64,000 nt of DNA from Dorea formicigenerans (GCF_025150245.1 NZ_CP102279.1:1175423-1239422); one strand, 5' to 3'; positions 18,373 to 27,310 are shown, numbered from the stretch's first letter. The notes: generated by a model not told the origin, from the sequence alone. Made by a program: numbers and translations.

Positions 18373-19119
18373 ATGCAGCATTTTTTTGTAGATGCCTCTC
18401 AAGTATCGGAAGAAACAATCCGGATCGAAGGCACTGATGTGAATCATATGAAAAATGTGCTCCGTATGCGGATTGGTGAGGAAGTGACGGTCAGTGACGG
18501 TCAGGGAAAAGAATATCTCTGCCAGGTTCGGGATTTTGAAGAGGAGCAGGTGCAGTTGAAAATCGTAGAGACGAAAGCTTCAGATGCGGAACTCCCATCA
18601 AAGATCTATCTGTTTCAGGGTCTCCCGAAGCAGGAGAAGATGGAATTGATCGTGCAGAAATGTGTGGAGCTTGGGATTTATGCGGTAGTCCCGGTCTCCA
18701 TGAAGCGGTGTGTGGTGAAGCTGGATGCGAAAAAAGGGGCGAAGAAAGTGGAGCGTTGGAATACAATTGCAGCCAGCGCAGCCAAACAGTCCGGGCGGGG
18801 AATCGTGCCGGAAGTGACGTCTGTGAAGACTTATAAGGAAGCCCTTGAGATGGCAAAAGATTTGGATGTTGTATTGGTGCCTTATGAGTGTGCAGAAGGT
18901 ATGGAACACACAAAGGAACTGATACAGTCTATAAAGCCGGGACAGTCTGTTGGAATATTTATCGGACCGGAAGGCGGATTTGATCCGGATGAGATTGCGC
19001 TTGCATGTGAGATGGGCGGTCAGGTCATAACTCTCGGAAAACGTATTTTACGGACAGAGACAGCGGGACTTGCGCTATTGTCTGTGCTGATGTTTCAACT
19101 GGAGCAAGTTACATATTAA
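18373..19119 (+). CDS. rsmE: 16S rRNA (uracil1498-N3)-methyltransferase
   Basis: A 248-residue SPOUT-class methyltransferase. QHFFVDASQVSEETIRIEGTDVNH at the start is the PUA-like part. IGIFIGPEGGFDPDEI-type sequence (here VGIFIGPEGGF) and LGKRILRTETAGL form the knotted SAM site. It modifies U1498 of 16S rRNA. Behind GAGGAG and tightly downstream of prmA. Confidence 0.95.
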   Translation: MQHFFVDASQVSEETIRIEGTDVNHMKNVLRMRIGEEVTVSDGQGKEYLCQVRDFEEEQVQLKIVETKASDAELPSKIYLFQGLPKQEKMELIVQKCVELGIYAVVPVSMKRCVVKLDAKKGAKKVERWNTIAASAAKQSGRGIVPEVTSVKTYKEALEMAKDLDVVLVPYECAEGMEHTKELIQSIKPGQSVGIFIGPEGGFDPDEIALACEMGGQVITLGKRILRTETAGLALLSVLMFQLEQVTY

Positions 19120-19199
19120 ATTGCAAGGACATATATTGATGATAAGAAGAGACAGTGAACAACTGTTATTGGAAAAAAGGAAACAGGAAGTGAGATAGA

Positions 19200-20357
19200 A
19201 TGAAGGAAGTATATCTGGACAATTCTGCTACGACGAGAGCATACCCGGAAGTGGGAGATCTGGTCCGTAAGGTATTGTGTGAAGATTATGGAAATCCATC
19301 TTCCATGCACCGTAAGGGCGTGGAGGCTGAAAAATATATAAAAGAAGCGAAAGAGACATTTGCAAAGCTTTTAAAGGTGCAGGAGAAAGAAATCTTTTTC
19401 ACGTCCGGAGGTACGGAAAGTGATAATCTGGCATTGATCGGGGCAGCAAAAGCGAATCGAAGAGCAGGAAATCATCTGATCGCATCCGGAATTGAGCATC
19501 CGGCGATCATTAATACGATGCGCTATCTGGAAGAGGAAGGATTTCGTGTTACATTTCTTCCGGTGGACCGCTTTGGAAGAATCAGTCTGGATGCACTGAA
19601 GGATGCACTCTGTGAAGACACGATCCTTGTATCTGTGATGTATGTGAATAATGAGGTGGGATCCGTACAGCCGATCCAGGAGGCTGCCAGCATGGTAAAA
19701 GCGTATAACAAGAACATTTTGTTCCATGTGGATGCCGTGCAGGGATTTGGAAAGTATCACATTTACCCGAAGCGCCTGAAGGTGGATATGTGTTCCATCA
19801 GTGGACATAAGATTCATGGACCAAAAGGAATTGGAGTGCTTTATATTGATGAACATGTGAAGATAAAACCAATCGTATTTGGCGGTGAACAACAGAAAAA
19901 TGTCCGTTCCGGTACGGAAAATGTACCTGGAATTGCAGGAATTGGTCTTGCTGCGAAGATGATTTATGAAAATCTGGATGAAAAAGTTGCAGCGATGCGT
20001 GCGATGAAGAAGCATTTTATTGAAGGCGTGAAGCAGATCCCGGATACGACCATCCATGGCCTTTATGATGAGACCAGTGCGCCACACATTATCAGTGTTG
20101 GATTTGCGGGAATCCGAAGCGAGGTTCTTCTGCATGCGCTGGAAGATAAAGGCATCTATGTATCCAGTGGTTCTGCATGTGCTTCCAACCATCCGCAGAT
20201 CAGTGGCGTGTTAAAAGGAATCGGAGCCGGTCAGCAGTTTTTGGATGCAACGCTTAGATTCAGTCTTTCTGAGTTTAATACGATGGAAGAGATTGACTAT
20301 ACATTAGATACTCTGTATAATATAGTACCGATGCTTAGAAAATATACCAGACATTAG
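19200..20357 (+). CDS. Cysteine desulfurase (NifS/IscS family)
   Basis: A 385-residue PLP enzyme: YLDNSATTRAYPEV, then HVDAVQGFGKY, SGHKIHGPKG with the PLP Lys near residue 204, and SSGSACAS with the catalytic Cys near residue 327. It releases sulfur from cysteine as a persulfide. The gene lies 21 nt upstream of thiI, so the expected sulfur acceptor is ThiI for tRNA 4-thiouridine and perhaps thiamine. This class (NifZ/IscS-like) is known to pair with ThiI in Firmicutes. AGGAAG precedes the ATG. Confidence 0.92.
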   Translation: MKEVYLDNSATTRAYPEVGDLVRKVLCEDYGNPSSMHRKGVEAEKYIKEAKETFAKLLKVQEKEIFFTSGGTESDNLALIGAAKANRRAGNHLIASGIEHPAIINTMRYLEEEGFRVTFLPVDRFGRISLDALKDALCEDTILVSVMYVNNEVGSVQPIQEAASMVKAYNKNILFHVDAVQGFGKYHIYPKRLKVDMCSISGHKIHGPKGIGVLYIDEHVKIKPIVFGGEQQKNVRSGTENVPGIAGIGLAAKMIYENLDEKVAAMRAMKKHFIEGVKQIPDTTIHGLYDETSAPHIISVGFAGIRSEVLLHALEDKGIYVSSGSACASNHPQISGVLKGIGAGQQFLDATLRFSLSEFNTMEEIDYTLDTLYNIVPMLRKYTRH

Positions 20358-20378
20358 AGATAAATGAGGAGAAGATCG

Positions 20379-21560
20379 ATGAGATTTCATACATTTTTAT
20401 TGAAATACGGGGAGATTGGTATCAAAGGAAAGAACCGTTATCTTTTTGAAGATGCTCTTGTAAGACAGGTGCGTTATGCGTTAAAGGATGTAGACGGGAA
20501 CTTTGATGTCCACAAATCCCAGGCAAGAATCTATGTGGACTGTGAGGGTGATTATGATTACGAGGATACGGTGGAACATTTGAAAAGAGTGTTCGGACTG
20601 GTCGGAATCTGCCCGGTTGTCCGTATGGAGGATAAAGGTTTCGAGGAATTGAAAAAAGACGTGGTAGCTTATATGGCAGAGATGTATCCGGACCGCAACT
20701 TTACATTTAAGGTAGAGTCACGCCGTGCCAGAAAGTCATATCCGAAGAACTCTATGGAAATAAGCCGTGACCTTGGAGAGGCGATTCTCTATGCGTTCCC
20801 GGAAATCAAAGTAGACGTACATCACCCGGATGTACTGGTAAATGTAGAAGTGAGAAATGAAATCTATGTTTATTCTGAGATTATTCCAGGAGCAGGCGGA
20901 ATGCCGGTGGGAACCAATGGAAACGCTATGCTTCTGTTATCCGGTGGGATTGACAGCCCGGTCGCAGGCTATATGGTATCCAAACGAGGAGTTGGTCTTG
21001 AGGCAACTTATTTCCATGCACCGCCGTACACAAGTGAGCGTGCAAAGCAAAAAGTTGTTGATCTTGCGAAGATTGTGGCAAGATATTCCGGACCGATCAA
21101 ATTACATGTTGTGAACTTTACAGATATTCAGTTGTATATTTATGACAAATGCCCGCATGACGAGCTGACTATTATTATGCGCCGCTATATGATGCGTATT
21201 GCGGAAGAATTCGCAAGACGTGATGGATGCCTTGGACTGGTGACGGGAGAGAGTATCGGACAGGTGGCAAGTCAGACTATGCAGAGCCTGGCTGCAACGA
21301 ATGATGTATGTACGATGCCGGTATATCGTCCGCTGATCGGATTTGATAAGCAGGACATTGTAGATGTGGCAGAGAAGATCGATACTTACGAGACCTCCAT
21401 TCTTCCATTTGAGGATTGCTGTACCATTTTCGTGGCAAAGCATCCGGTCACAAAGCCGAATATCGAGGTTATCCGCCGTTCTGAGGAGAATCTGGCAGAG
21501 AAGATCGATGAACTTATGCAGACAGCGTTAGATACAGCAGAGATCATTGAAGTGAAATAG
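20379..21560 (+). CDS. thiI: tRNA 4-thiouridine synthase
   Basis: A 393-residue protein with N-terminal ferredoxin-like and THUMP regions (FLLKYGEIGIKGKNR, FTFKVESRRARKSYP) and the PP-loop ATPase motif LLSGGIDSPVAGYM near residue 188. There is no C-terminal rhodanese domain, as usual outside the enterobacteria. It adenylates U8 of tRNA and inserts sulfur delivered by the adjacent desulfurase. ATG 20379 is preferred over 20364 because GAGGAG lies 8 nt upstream of it. Confidence 0.95.
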   Translation: MRFHTFLLKYGEIGIKGKNRYLFEDALVRQVRYALKDVDGNFDVHKSQARIYVDCEGDYDYEDTVEHLKRVFGLVGICPVVRMEDKGFEELKKDVVAYMAEMYPDRNFTFKVESRRARKSYPKNSMEISRDLGEAILYAFPEIKVDVHHPDVLVNVEVRNEIYVYSEIIPGAGGMPVGTNGNAMLLLSGGIDSPVAGYMVSKRGVGLEATYFHAPPYTSERAKQKVVDLAKIVARYSGPIKLHVVNFTDIQLYIYDKCPHDELTIIMRRYMMRIAEEFARRDGCLGLVTGESIGQVASQTMQSLAATNDVCTMPVYRPLIGFDKQDIVDVAEKIDTYETSILPFEDCCTIFVAKHPVTKPNIEVIRRSEENLAEKIDELMQTALDTAEIIEVK

Positions 21561-21577
21561 AAAAAGTGAAATAAAAA

Positions 21578-21608
21578 GGGGCAGCCCTTCGAAAGGAAGA
21601 ACTGCCCT
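21578..21608 (-). terminator. Rho-independent terminator, mainly for the HPr-like gene
   Basis: GGGCAG at 21579-21584 pairs with CTGCCC at 21602-21607. Read on the minus strand the stem is followed by CCTTTTTATTT, a good T-run, so it terminates the HPr-like transcript. It also lies just after thiI on the plus strand, where the T-run is poorer. Confidence 0.75.
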
Positions 21609-21655
21609 GTTATCTTTGCTGCTTTGTTTTTGATATATGCTTTTGGGCCTGAATC

Positions 21656-21904
21656 CTACTTAGGATCTTCGCTTACGATATAAGGCTTGATCGCTTCAAG
21701 AATAGGACCCATCTCAGAATCTGTTGCGTGGATATTCAGAGTTGTTGGCTCATTCAGATCCAGACTGAAGATTCCCATAACAGACTTAGCGTCTACGATA
21801 TATCTTCCGGAAACAAGATCAAAGTCGTTGTCGAATTGTTCAAGCTCGTGAGAAAAAGAGTTCACCTTTTGGATTGAATTTAAATAAACCTGTACAGTTT
21901 TCAT
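21656..21904 (-). CDS. HPr-like protein lacking the phosphorylated histidine
   Basis: An 82-residue protein with the HPr fold pattern. Its AKSVMGIFSLDLNEP stretch matches the KSIMGVMSLG segment around the regulatory Ser46 of HPr, and the Ser is kept. The region that should hold GIHARPA with His15 reads NSIQKVNSFS, so PTS phosphotransfer is not expected. It may be a regulatory or structural HPr relative. AAGGAGGT is 7 nt before the ATG. It is a single-gene unit between its own promoter and terminator. Confidence 0.75.
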   Translation of the reverse strand: MKTVQVYLNSIQKVNSFSHELEQFDNDFDLVSGRYIVDAKSVMGIFSLDLNEPTTLNIHATDSEMGPILEAIKPYIVSEDPK

Positions 21905-21944
21905 TGTACGTTACCTCCTTATTTATCATACTTCTATCATCTCT

Positions 21945-21973
21945 ATCTTAAAAGTATGACAGATAAAAGTCAA
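21945..21973 (-). promoter_or_regulatory. Promoter of the HPr-like gene
   Basis: On the minus strand TTGACT (21968-21973), 17 nt, TAAGAT (21945-21950), about 40 nt before the start codon. It is divergent to mtaB. Confidence 0.5.
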
Positions 21974-22011
21974 GAAACAAATTACCAAATATTTTGAAAG
22001 GAATGTGTAAA

Positions 22012-23298
22012 ATGAAAAAGAAAGCTGCGCTCCATAATCTGGGCTGCAAAGTAAATGCATATGAGACAGAGGCTATGCAGGAGCTTCTGGAGCAGAATGG
22101 ATATGAGATCGTGCCATTTAAAGAAGGGGCAGATGTCTATATTATCAATACATGTACAGTCACCAATATTGCAGACCGCAAATCCCGGCAGATGCTTCAT
22201 AAAGCACGGAAAATGAACCCGGATGCGGTAGTTGTGGCGACAGGCTGTTATGTGCAGGCAAGAGGAGAAGATATCGACCCTTGTGTGGACATCGTGGTTG
22301 GAAATAATAAAAAGAAAGACCTGATCGCGATTCTGGACGAGTATTACAATGCTCAGCATAAAGTAAAAAAAGAGCTGCTTGATATCAACCATGAGAAAGA
22401 ATATGAGGAGATGCAGGTCACCCATACAGCAGAGCATACCCGCGCGTATATCAAGGTCCAGGATGGGTGCAATCAGTTCTGTTCTTACTGCATCATTCCG
22501 TATGCGAGAGGACGTGTCAGAAGCCGTAACCTGGAACATGTATTAGAAGAGGTGCGGACACTGGCTGCTTCCGGATATAAAGAAGTTGTGCTGACAGGAA
22601 TCCATCTGAGCTCTTATGGAATTGATACCGGGGAGAGCCTTCTGGAACTGATCCAGAAAGTACATGAAATTGACGGTATTAAAAGAATCCGGCTTGGATC
22701 TCTGGAGCCGAGGATCATTACAGAAGAATTTGCTTCCAGTATTGCTGCACTTCCGAAGATGTGTCCGCATTTTCATCTGTCATTACAGAGTGGCTGCAAT
22801 GCGACCCTGAGGCGTATGAATCGTCGTTACAGTGCAGAAGAATATATGGAAAAATGTGACCTTTTGCGTAAATATTTCCACAATCCGGCACTGACAACAG
22901 ATGTGATTGTAGGATTTCCGGGGGAGACACAGGAAGAGTTTGCCGAGTCCATGGATTTTGTAGACCGCGTGAATTTCTATGAGACACATATTTTCAAATA
23001 TTCCAGAAGAGCAGGAACGAAAGCAGCCGTGATGCCGGACCAGATTCCGGAGGAAATAAAAAGTGAGCGAAGCGCGAAAATGATCGAGCTTGGCCATAGA
23101 AAACAGAAAGCTTATGAGGAAAGACTCCTTGGAACGACACAGGAAGTGCTGATGGAAGAGGCAGTTGAGACGGAAGACGGCATTTACCAGGTCGGGCATA
23201 CGAAAGAATATGTTAAAATTGGTTTAAAAACAGAAGAAAATCTATCAAATCAACTGAAAAATGTTAAAATCGAAGATACAAAGCAAATAATTCATTGA
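22012..23298 (+). CDS. mtaB: tRNA (t6A37) 2-methylthiotransferase
   Basis: A 428-residue radical SAM enzyme. The N-terminal cluster cysteines are in LGCKVNAYE, NTCTVTN and TGCYVQ. The radical SAM triad is CNQFCSYC (Cys153, 157, 160). FHLSLQSGCNATLRRMNRRY and VIVGFPGETQEEF follow, and a C-terminal TRAM-like part is present. LGCKVNAYE and QSGCN are typical of MtaB rather than MiaB or RimO. It converts t6A37 to ms2t6A. ATG 22012 is chosen over TTG 21994 because AAAGGA lies 9-10 nt before it. Confidence 0.93.
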   Translation: MKKKAALHNLGCKVNAYETEAMQELLEQNGYEIVPFKEGADVYIINTCTVTNIADRKSRQMLHKARKMNPDAVVVATGCYVQARGEDIDPCVDIVVGNNKKKDLIAILDEYYNAQHKVKKELLDINHEKEYEEMQVTHTAEHTRAYIKVQDGCNQFCSYCIIPYARGRVRSRNLEHVLEEVRTLAASGYKEVVLTGIHLSSYGIDTGESLLELIQKVHEIDGIKRIRLGSLEPRIITEEFASSIAALPKMCPHFHLSLQSGCNATLRRMNRRYSAEEYMEKCDLLRKYFHNPALTTDVIVGFPGETQEEFAESMDFVDRVNFYETHIFKYSRRAGTKAAVMPDQIPEEIKSERSAKMIELGHRKQKAYEERLLGTTQEVLMEEAVETEDGIYQVGHTKEYVKIGLKTEENLSNQLKNVKIEDTKQIIH

Positions 23299-23391
23299 AT
23301 TTTGACAAATGATAGGTTAGAATAAGATTGAAGAAATGTAATTATGAAGATGTGAGAATAATTGCAAAGTAATGTGAAGGACGTGAGTAGT

Positions 23392-23655
23392 ATGAAAGAA
23401 TTAAGCAATACGCAATTTTTTCAGGTAGAGAGTGCACCACAGATTCAGGCAAAAGATATTCTTGAAATTGTGTACAAGGCTCTTGTGGAAAAAGGGTATA
23501 ATCCGGTGAACCAGATCGTAGGTTATATCATGTCAGGTGATCCGACTTATATTACCAGTTACAATGGTGCCCGCAGTCTGATTATGAAGATGGAACGGGA
23601 TGAGCTGGTTGAAGAGATGTTCAAGACGTATATTGAGCATAATAAGTGGGGATAA
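23392..23655 (+). CDS. ireB: IreB family regulatory phosphoprotein
   Basis: An 87-residue protein starting [10 protein letters not shown] and containing [21 protein letters not shown], the conserved IreB/UPF0297 signature. In enterococci IreB is phosphorylated by the Ser/Thr kinase IreK and negatively affects cephalosporin resistance; the role here is by family. ATG 23392 follows GAAGGACGTGAG. The gene precedes ruvX and DUF1292, the standard Firmicute order (normally behind alaS, which is absent here). Confidence 0.92.
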   Translation: MKELSNTQFFQVESAPQIQAKDILEIVYKALVEKGYNPVNQIVGYIMSGDPTYITSYNGARSLIMKMERDELVEEMFKTYIEHNKWG

Positions 23656-23660
23656 TATAT

Positions 23661-24095
23661 ATGAGGATTATGGGACTGGACTACGGCTCGCGTACAGTCG
23701 GGGTGGCTGTCAGTGATCCTTTGGGGATAACTGCGCAGGCTGTAGAGACTATATGCCGTAAGGACGAGAACAAGCTTCGGAAGACATGTGCCCGCATCGA
23801 GGAATTGGTGGCAGAGTATGAAGTTGAGAAGATTGTGCTCGGACTTCCGAAGCATATGAACAATGATATTGGAGATCGGGCGGAAAAATCTATGCAATTT
23901 GGTGAGATGATCGGACGACGGACCGGCCTTGAGGTCGTGATGTGGGATGAGCGTCTGACTACTGTTTCGGCAGAGCGGACTTTAATCGAGAATAAGGTAA
24001 GAAGAGAAGACCGCAAGAAGTATATTGACCAGATTGCGGCTGTTTTTATATTGCAGGGATACCTGGACTCCGCACACCTGAATAAAGAAGGGTAG
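23661..24095 (+). CDS. ruvX: Holliday junction resolvase-like / pre-16S rRNA nuclease (YqgF)
   Basis: A 144-residue RNase H-fold protein: [19 protein letters not shown] with the first catalytic Asp, VLGLPKHMN, and [14 protein letters not shown]. YqgF/RuvX trims pre-16S rRNA in several bacteria. GTGGGGAT precedes ATG 23661; the longer GTG frame at 23646 would overlap ireB. Five nt separate it from ireB. Confidence 0.93.
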   Translation: MRIMGLDYGSRTVGVAVSDPLGITAQAVETICRKDENKLRKTCARIEELVAEYEVEKIVLGLPKHMNNDIGDRAEKSMQFGEMIGRRTGLEVVMWDERLTTVSAERTLIENKVRREDRKKYIDQIAAVFILQGYLDSAHLNKEG

Positions 24096-24102
24096 AAGAT
24101 TT

Positions 24103-24363
24103 ATGGAAAAGATTACATTTGCGTCTGCAGATTCACAGGAAAATGAAGAGTTTTTTGTGTTGGAGCAGACAAAGTTAAATGGAGTATCTTATATTCTTGT
24201 CACGGATTCGGAAGAAGACGATGCAGAATGTTGGATTTTAAAAGACACGTCACCGGAGGAATCATCCGAGGCAATCTATGAGTTTGTGGAAGATGAAAAA
24301 GAACTGAATGGGATAATGGGAGTTTTTGAAGAACTTCTGGAAGATGTGGAAATTGAAAGGTAA
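24103..24363 (+). CDS. DUF1292 family small acidic protein
   Basis: An 86-residue acidic protein. ENEEFFVLEQTKLNGVSYILV and EEDDAECWILKD are the conserved DUF1292 (YrzB) pattern. The biochemical role is not known. It sits between ruvX and fur with gaps of 7 and 6 nt, exactly as in many clostridia, so it is a co-transcribed member of the ireB operon. Confidence 0.88.
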   Translation: MEKITFASADSQENEEFFVLEQTKLNGVSYILVTDSEEDDAECWILKDTSPEESSEAIYEFVEDEKELNGIMGVFEELLEDVEIER

Positions 24364-24369
24364 TGAATT

Positions 24370-24825
24370 ATGTCAGTCAGTCAGGAGAGTTTTAAGAAAA
24401 AGTTAAAAGAAAAAGGGCTTAAAGTGACGAATCAGAGACTGCTTGTGCTGCAGGTTCTTGCAGAGAATAAGGACAGACATCTGACTGCTGAAGATATCTA
24501 TGAGCTCGTAAAAGAAGATTACCCGGAGATCGGGCTGGCAACCATTTACCGAACAGTGCAGTTGTTACTGGAAATGCAATTGGTGGATCGTATTAATCTG
24601 GATGATGGATGTGTTCGTTATGAGATCGGGGAGACGCTGGATGGCACAGGAAAGCACCATCATCACCATCTGATATGTAAAACATGTGGAAAAGTACTGC
24701 CTTTTAAAGACGACCTGTTGGATGAACTGGAGCGGCATATAGAGGAAGAGACAGGATTTCATGTGTTAGACCACGAATTAAAGTTCTACGGACAGTGCAG
24801 TGAATGTAGAAAGAAACAGAAATAG
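24370..24825 (+). CDS. Fur-family metalloregulator
   Basis: A 151-residue Fur/PerR/Zur protein. The winged helix covers about residues 12-85 (GLKVTNQRLLVLQVLAE, AEDIYELVKEDYPEIGLATI). The sensing site has HHHHHLICKTCGK, and the structural zinc site uses CKTCGK plus CSECRKK. The subgroup (Fe, peroxide or Zn) cannot be assigned confidently from sequence alone. It is the last gene of the ireB-ruvX run, 6 nt after the DUF1292 gene. Confidence 0.88.
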   Translation: MSVSQESFKKKLKEKGLKVTNQRLLVLQVLAENKDRHLTAEDIYELVKEDYPEIGLATIYRTVQLLLEMQLVDRINLDDGCVRYEIGETLDGTGKHHHHHLICKTCGKVLPFKDDLLDELERHIEEETGFHVLDHELKFYGQCSECRKKQK

Positions 24826-24848
24826 ACCCTTTGTTACACTGGGGGTCT
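24824..24848 (+). promoter_or_regulatory. Short hairpin between fur and rnj
   Basis: AGACCC overlapping the fur stop codon pairs with GGGTCT at 24843-24848. There is no T-run after it. It could attenuate read-through into the RNase J gene or shape its leader; evidence is only the inverted repeat. Confidence 0.35.
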
Positions 24849-24870
24849 GTAATTACGTGGAGGTGTAAAC

Positions 24871-26538
24871 TTGAAAAAAGAGAATATTGGAAGTATGCGT
24901 ATCATTCCACTCGGGGGACTCGAGAAAATCGGAATGAACATTACTGCCTTCGAGTACGAAGACAGTATTATTGTTGTGGATTGTGGATTGGCATTCCCAG
25001 AGGACGGTATGCTTGGAATTGACCTTGTTATTCCAGATGTGACATACCTGAAAAACAATATTGAGAAAGTAAAAGGATTTGTTATCACACATGGTCATGA
25101 GGACCATATTGGAGCATTAAGCTACATTTTACGGGAGATCAATATCCCAATCTATGCAACAAAGCTTACGATGGGTATTATAGAGAAGAAGCTGACAGAG
25201 CACAATCTGCTTCGCTCAACGAGAAGAAAAGTAGTAAAACATGGACAGTCTATCAACCTTGGACAGTTCAGGATAGAATTTATTAAGACGAACCACAGTA
25301 TCCAGGATGCAGCAGCACTTGCAATCTATTCCCCGGCAGGAATTGTTGTGCATACAGGAGACTTTAAGGTAGATTATACACCAGTCTTTGGAGATGCTAT
25401 CGATCTTCAGAGATTTGCAGAGATTGGAAAAAAAGGAGTACTGGCACTTTTGTCAGACAGTACCAATGCAGAACGAAAAGGCTTTACACAGTCTGAACGT
25501 ACGGTAGGTATTACCTTTGATCATATATTTGCAGAACATCAGAATACAAGAATCATCATTGCGACATTTGCGTCTAATGTAGATCGTGTACAGCAGATCA
25601 TCAACTCAGCGTGCAAGTATGACCGTAAGGTTGTGGTAGAAGGACGCAGTATGGTGAATATCATTCAGGTAGCACAGGAACTTGGATACTTGAATGTTCC
25701 GGAGAACACGATGATCGAGATTGACCAGCTTAAGAATTATCCGCCGGAGAAGACGGTTCTGATTACGACCGGAAGCCAGGGTGAGTCTATGGCGGCTCTT
25801 TCCAGAATGGCGGCAGACATTCACAAGAAGGTAACGATCATGCCAGGCGATACAGTTATTTTAAGCTCTAACCCGATCCCTGGAAATGAGAAATCCGTAT
25901 CCAGAGTTATCAATGAGCTGTCTGAGAAAGGTGCAAATGTTATCTTTCAGGATGCTCATGTATCCGGACATGCGTGTCAGGAAGAATTAAAGCTGATTTA
26001 TTCACTGGTCAAACCAAAGTATGCAGTACCGGTACATGGTGAGTACCGTCACAGAAAGGCAAATGCGAACCTGGCAAAATCTCTTGGAATTCCAAAAGAG
26101 AATGTCTTCATGCTTCATTCCGGAGATGTACTGGAAGTCAGTGAACAAGAGGCAAAAGTCGTAGATAAAGTCCATACGGGAGAGATTCTTGTAGACGGAC
26201 TTGGTGTCGGTGATGTGGGAAATATCGTACTTCGAGACAGACAGCATCTGGCAGAGGACGGAATTATGATCGTAGTCCTGACGTTAGAGCGCGGAAGCAA
26301 CCAGCTCCTGGCAGGACCGGATATTGTGTCCCGTGGATTTGTCTATGTTCGTGAGTCAGAAGATCTTATGGAAGAGGCAAGACAAGTCGTAACTGACGCA
26401 GTAGAAGATTGCCTGAATCATCAGAGAAATGCTGACTGGAGCAAGATAAAATTAGTGATCCGCGATACAATGAACGAATTTATCTGGAAAAAAACAAAAC
26501 GTCGTCCGATGATTTTGCCGATTATTATGGATGTATAA
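24871..26538 (+). CDS. rnj: Ribonuclease J
   Basis: A 555-residue metallo-beta-lactamase/beta-CASP nuclease. MRIIPLGGLEKIGMNITAFE opens the domain, HGHEDHIGA near residue 74 is the zinc motif, NHSIQDAAALAIYSPAGIVVHTGDFK and SDSTNAERKG follow, and HVSGHA is the beta-CASP His motif. RNase J matures and degrades mRNA with 5'-exonuclease and endonuclease activity. The start is TTG 24871 with GGAGGTG six nt upstream. Only one rnj is seen, so J1/J2 cannot be decided. Confidence 0.94.
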   Translation: MKKENIGSMRIIPLGGLEKIGMNITAFEYEDSIIVVDCGLAFPEDGMLGIDLVIPDVTYLKNNIEKVKGFVITHGHEDHIGALSYILREINIPIYATKLTMGIIEKKLTEHNLLRSTRRKVVKHGQSINLGQFRIEFIKTNHSIQDAAALAIYSPAGIVVHTGDFKVDYTPVFGDAIDLQRFAEIGKKGVLALLSDSTNAERKGFTQSERTVGITFDHIFAEHQNTRIIIATFASNVDRVQQIINSACKYDRKVVVEGRSMVNIIQVAQELGYLNVPENTMIEIDQLKNYPPEKTVLITTGSQGESMAALSRMAADIHKKVTIMPGDTVILSSNPIPGNEKSVSRVINELSEKGANVIFQDAHVSGHACQEELKLIYSLVKPKYAVPVHGEYRHRKANANLAKSLGIPKENVFMLHSGDVLEVSEQEAKVVDKVHTGEILVDGLGVGDVGNIVLRDRQHLAEDGIMIVVLTLERGSNQLLAGPDIVSRGFVYVRESEDLMEEARQVVTDAVEDCLNHQRNADWSKIKLVIRDTMNEFIWKKTKRRPMILPIIMDV

Positions 26539-26556
26539 AGTGACATTTATTTAAAA

Positions 26557-26591
26557 GGGGACGTAGTACTTTGAAGAAGTGCTACGTCCCC
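26557..26591 (+). terminator. Long hairpin after rnj
   Basis: Arms GGGGACGTAG-T-ACTT and AAGT-G-CTACGTCCCC pair with one T-G wobble. The sequence after it is AATTGCG, not a T-run, so it may be an mRNA-stabilising or intergenic repeat hairpin rather than a true terminator. It lies 18 nt after the rnj stop. Confidence 0.5.
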
Positions 26592-26655
26592 AATTGCGAA
26601 GAGGGGTGTCTCCAATTGCGAGGTGGGGTGTCCCTGATTGAGGAGAGAGGTGGTT
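26590..26655 (+). repeat. Three tandem 22-nt units upstream of the methyltransferase gene
   Basis: Units at 26590, 26612 and 26634. The first two share CCAATTGCGA and GGGGTGTC. The third is decayed (CTGATTGAGGA, then GAGGTGG) and supplies the ribosome binding site of the next gene. The array starts in the last bases of the hairpin before it. Confidence 0.75.
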
Positions 26656-26659
26656 GTAA

Positions 26660-27310
26660 ATGATCGTAGATGAGCGGATGGTGACTTATATCCGGTCGCT
26701 GGAGGTGCCGGAAAGCGCGGTAATTGAAGCGATTGAGCAGGAAGCTTTAAGAGACCGTGTGCCGATTATCCGGAAGGAAATGCAGAGTTTTCTGAAGGTT
26801 TTGCTGATGATCAAAAGACCGATGCGGATTTTGGAAGTAGGAGCTGCGGTTGGTTTTTCGTCAATTCTTATGAGTGAATATATGCCGGAAGGCGGGCATA
26901 TTACAACAATAGAAAATTATGATAAACGAATTCCGATAGCCCGGGCGAATTTTAAACGGGCAGGGAAGGAAGCGCAGATTGATTTGATTGAGGGAGATGC
27001 CCTGGAAGTGATGCATGGCCTGGAAGGGCCGTATGACCTGATATTTGTGGATGCGGCAAAAGGGCAGTACATTCATTACCTTCCGGAAGTTATGCGGCTT
27101 CTTGGGACAGATGGAGTGCTTGTGTCAGATAATGTGCTGCAGGAAGGTGATATTATTGAGTCCAGATTTGCGGTGGAGCGCAGGAACCGGACTATTCACA
27201 GCCGTATGCGGGAGTATCTCTATGAGTTAAAGCATCATGATCAGTTACAGACATCGATTATTCCACTGGGAGACGGCGTGGCATTGAGTGTAAAGCGCAG
27301 TGATATTTAA
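26660..27310 (+). CDS. trmR: tRNA 5-hydroxyuridine O-methyltransferase (YrrM/TrmR-like)
   Basis: A 216-residue class I SAM methyltransferase of the catechol-O-methyltransferase type: ILEVGAAVGFSSILMSEYMP near residue 57, TTIENYDKRIPIARANF, LIFVDAAKGQYIHYLPE and SDNVLQEG. In Bacillus subtilis the YrrM homologue methylates ho5U34 of tRNA to mo5U, and its neighbours are U32 proteins that make ho5U34. The same order occurs here, with a U32 gene 73 nt downstream, which supports the tRNA role. A generic small-molecule methyltransferase cannot be excluded. Confidence 0.78.
   Translation: MIVDERMVTYIRSLEVPESAVIEAIEQEALRDRVPIIRKEMQSFLKVLLMIKRPMRILEVGAAVGFSSILMSEYMPEGGHITTIENYDKRIPIARANFKRAGKEAQIDLIEGDALEVMHGLEGPYDLIFVDAAKGQYIHYLPEVMRLLGTDGVLVSDNVLQEGDIIESRFAVERRNRTIHSRMREYLYELKHHDQLQTSIIPLGDGVALSVKRSDI

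Noticed and set aside
18491-18913. 140-codon open frame opposite rsmE
   Set aside because: Antisense shadow in a conserved gene; Pro/Ser/His-rich and without a start signal.
19371-20192. 273-codon open frame opposite the cysteine desulfurase gene
   Set aside because: It lies wholly antisense to a well-conserved enzyme, and the peptide is rich in Cys, His and Ile with no known motif.
21982-22539. 185-codon open frame opposite mtaB
   Set aside because: Antisense shadow of the radical SAM gene; no ribosome binding site.
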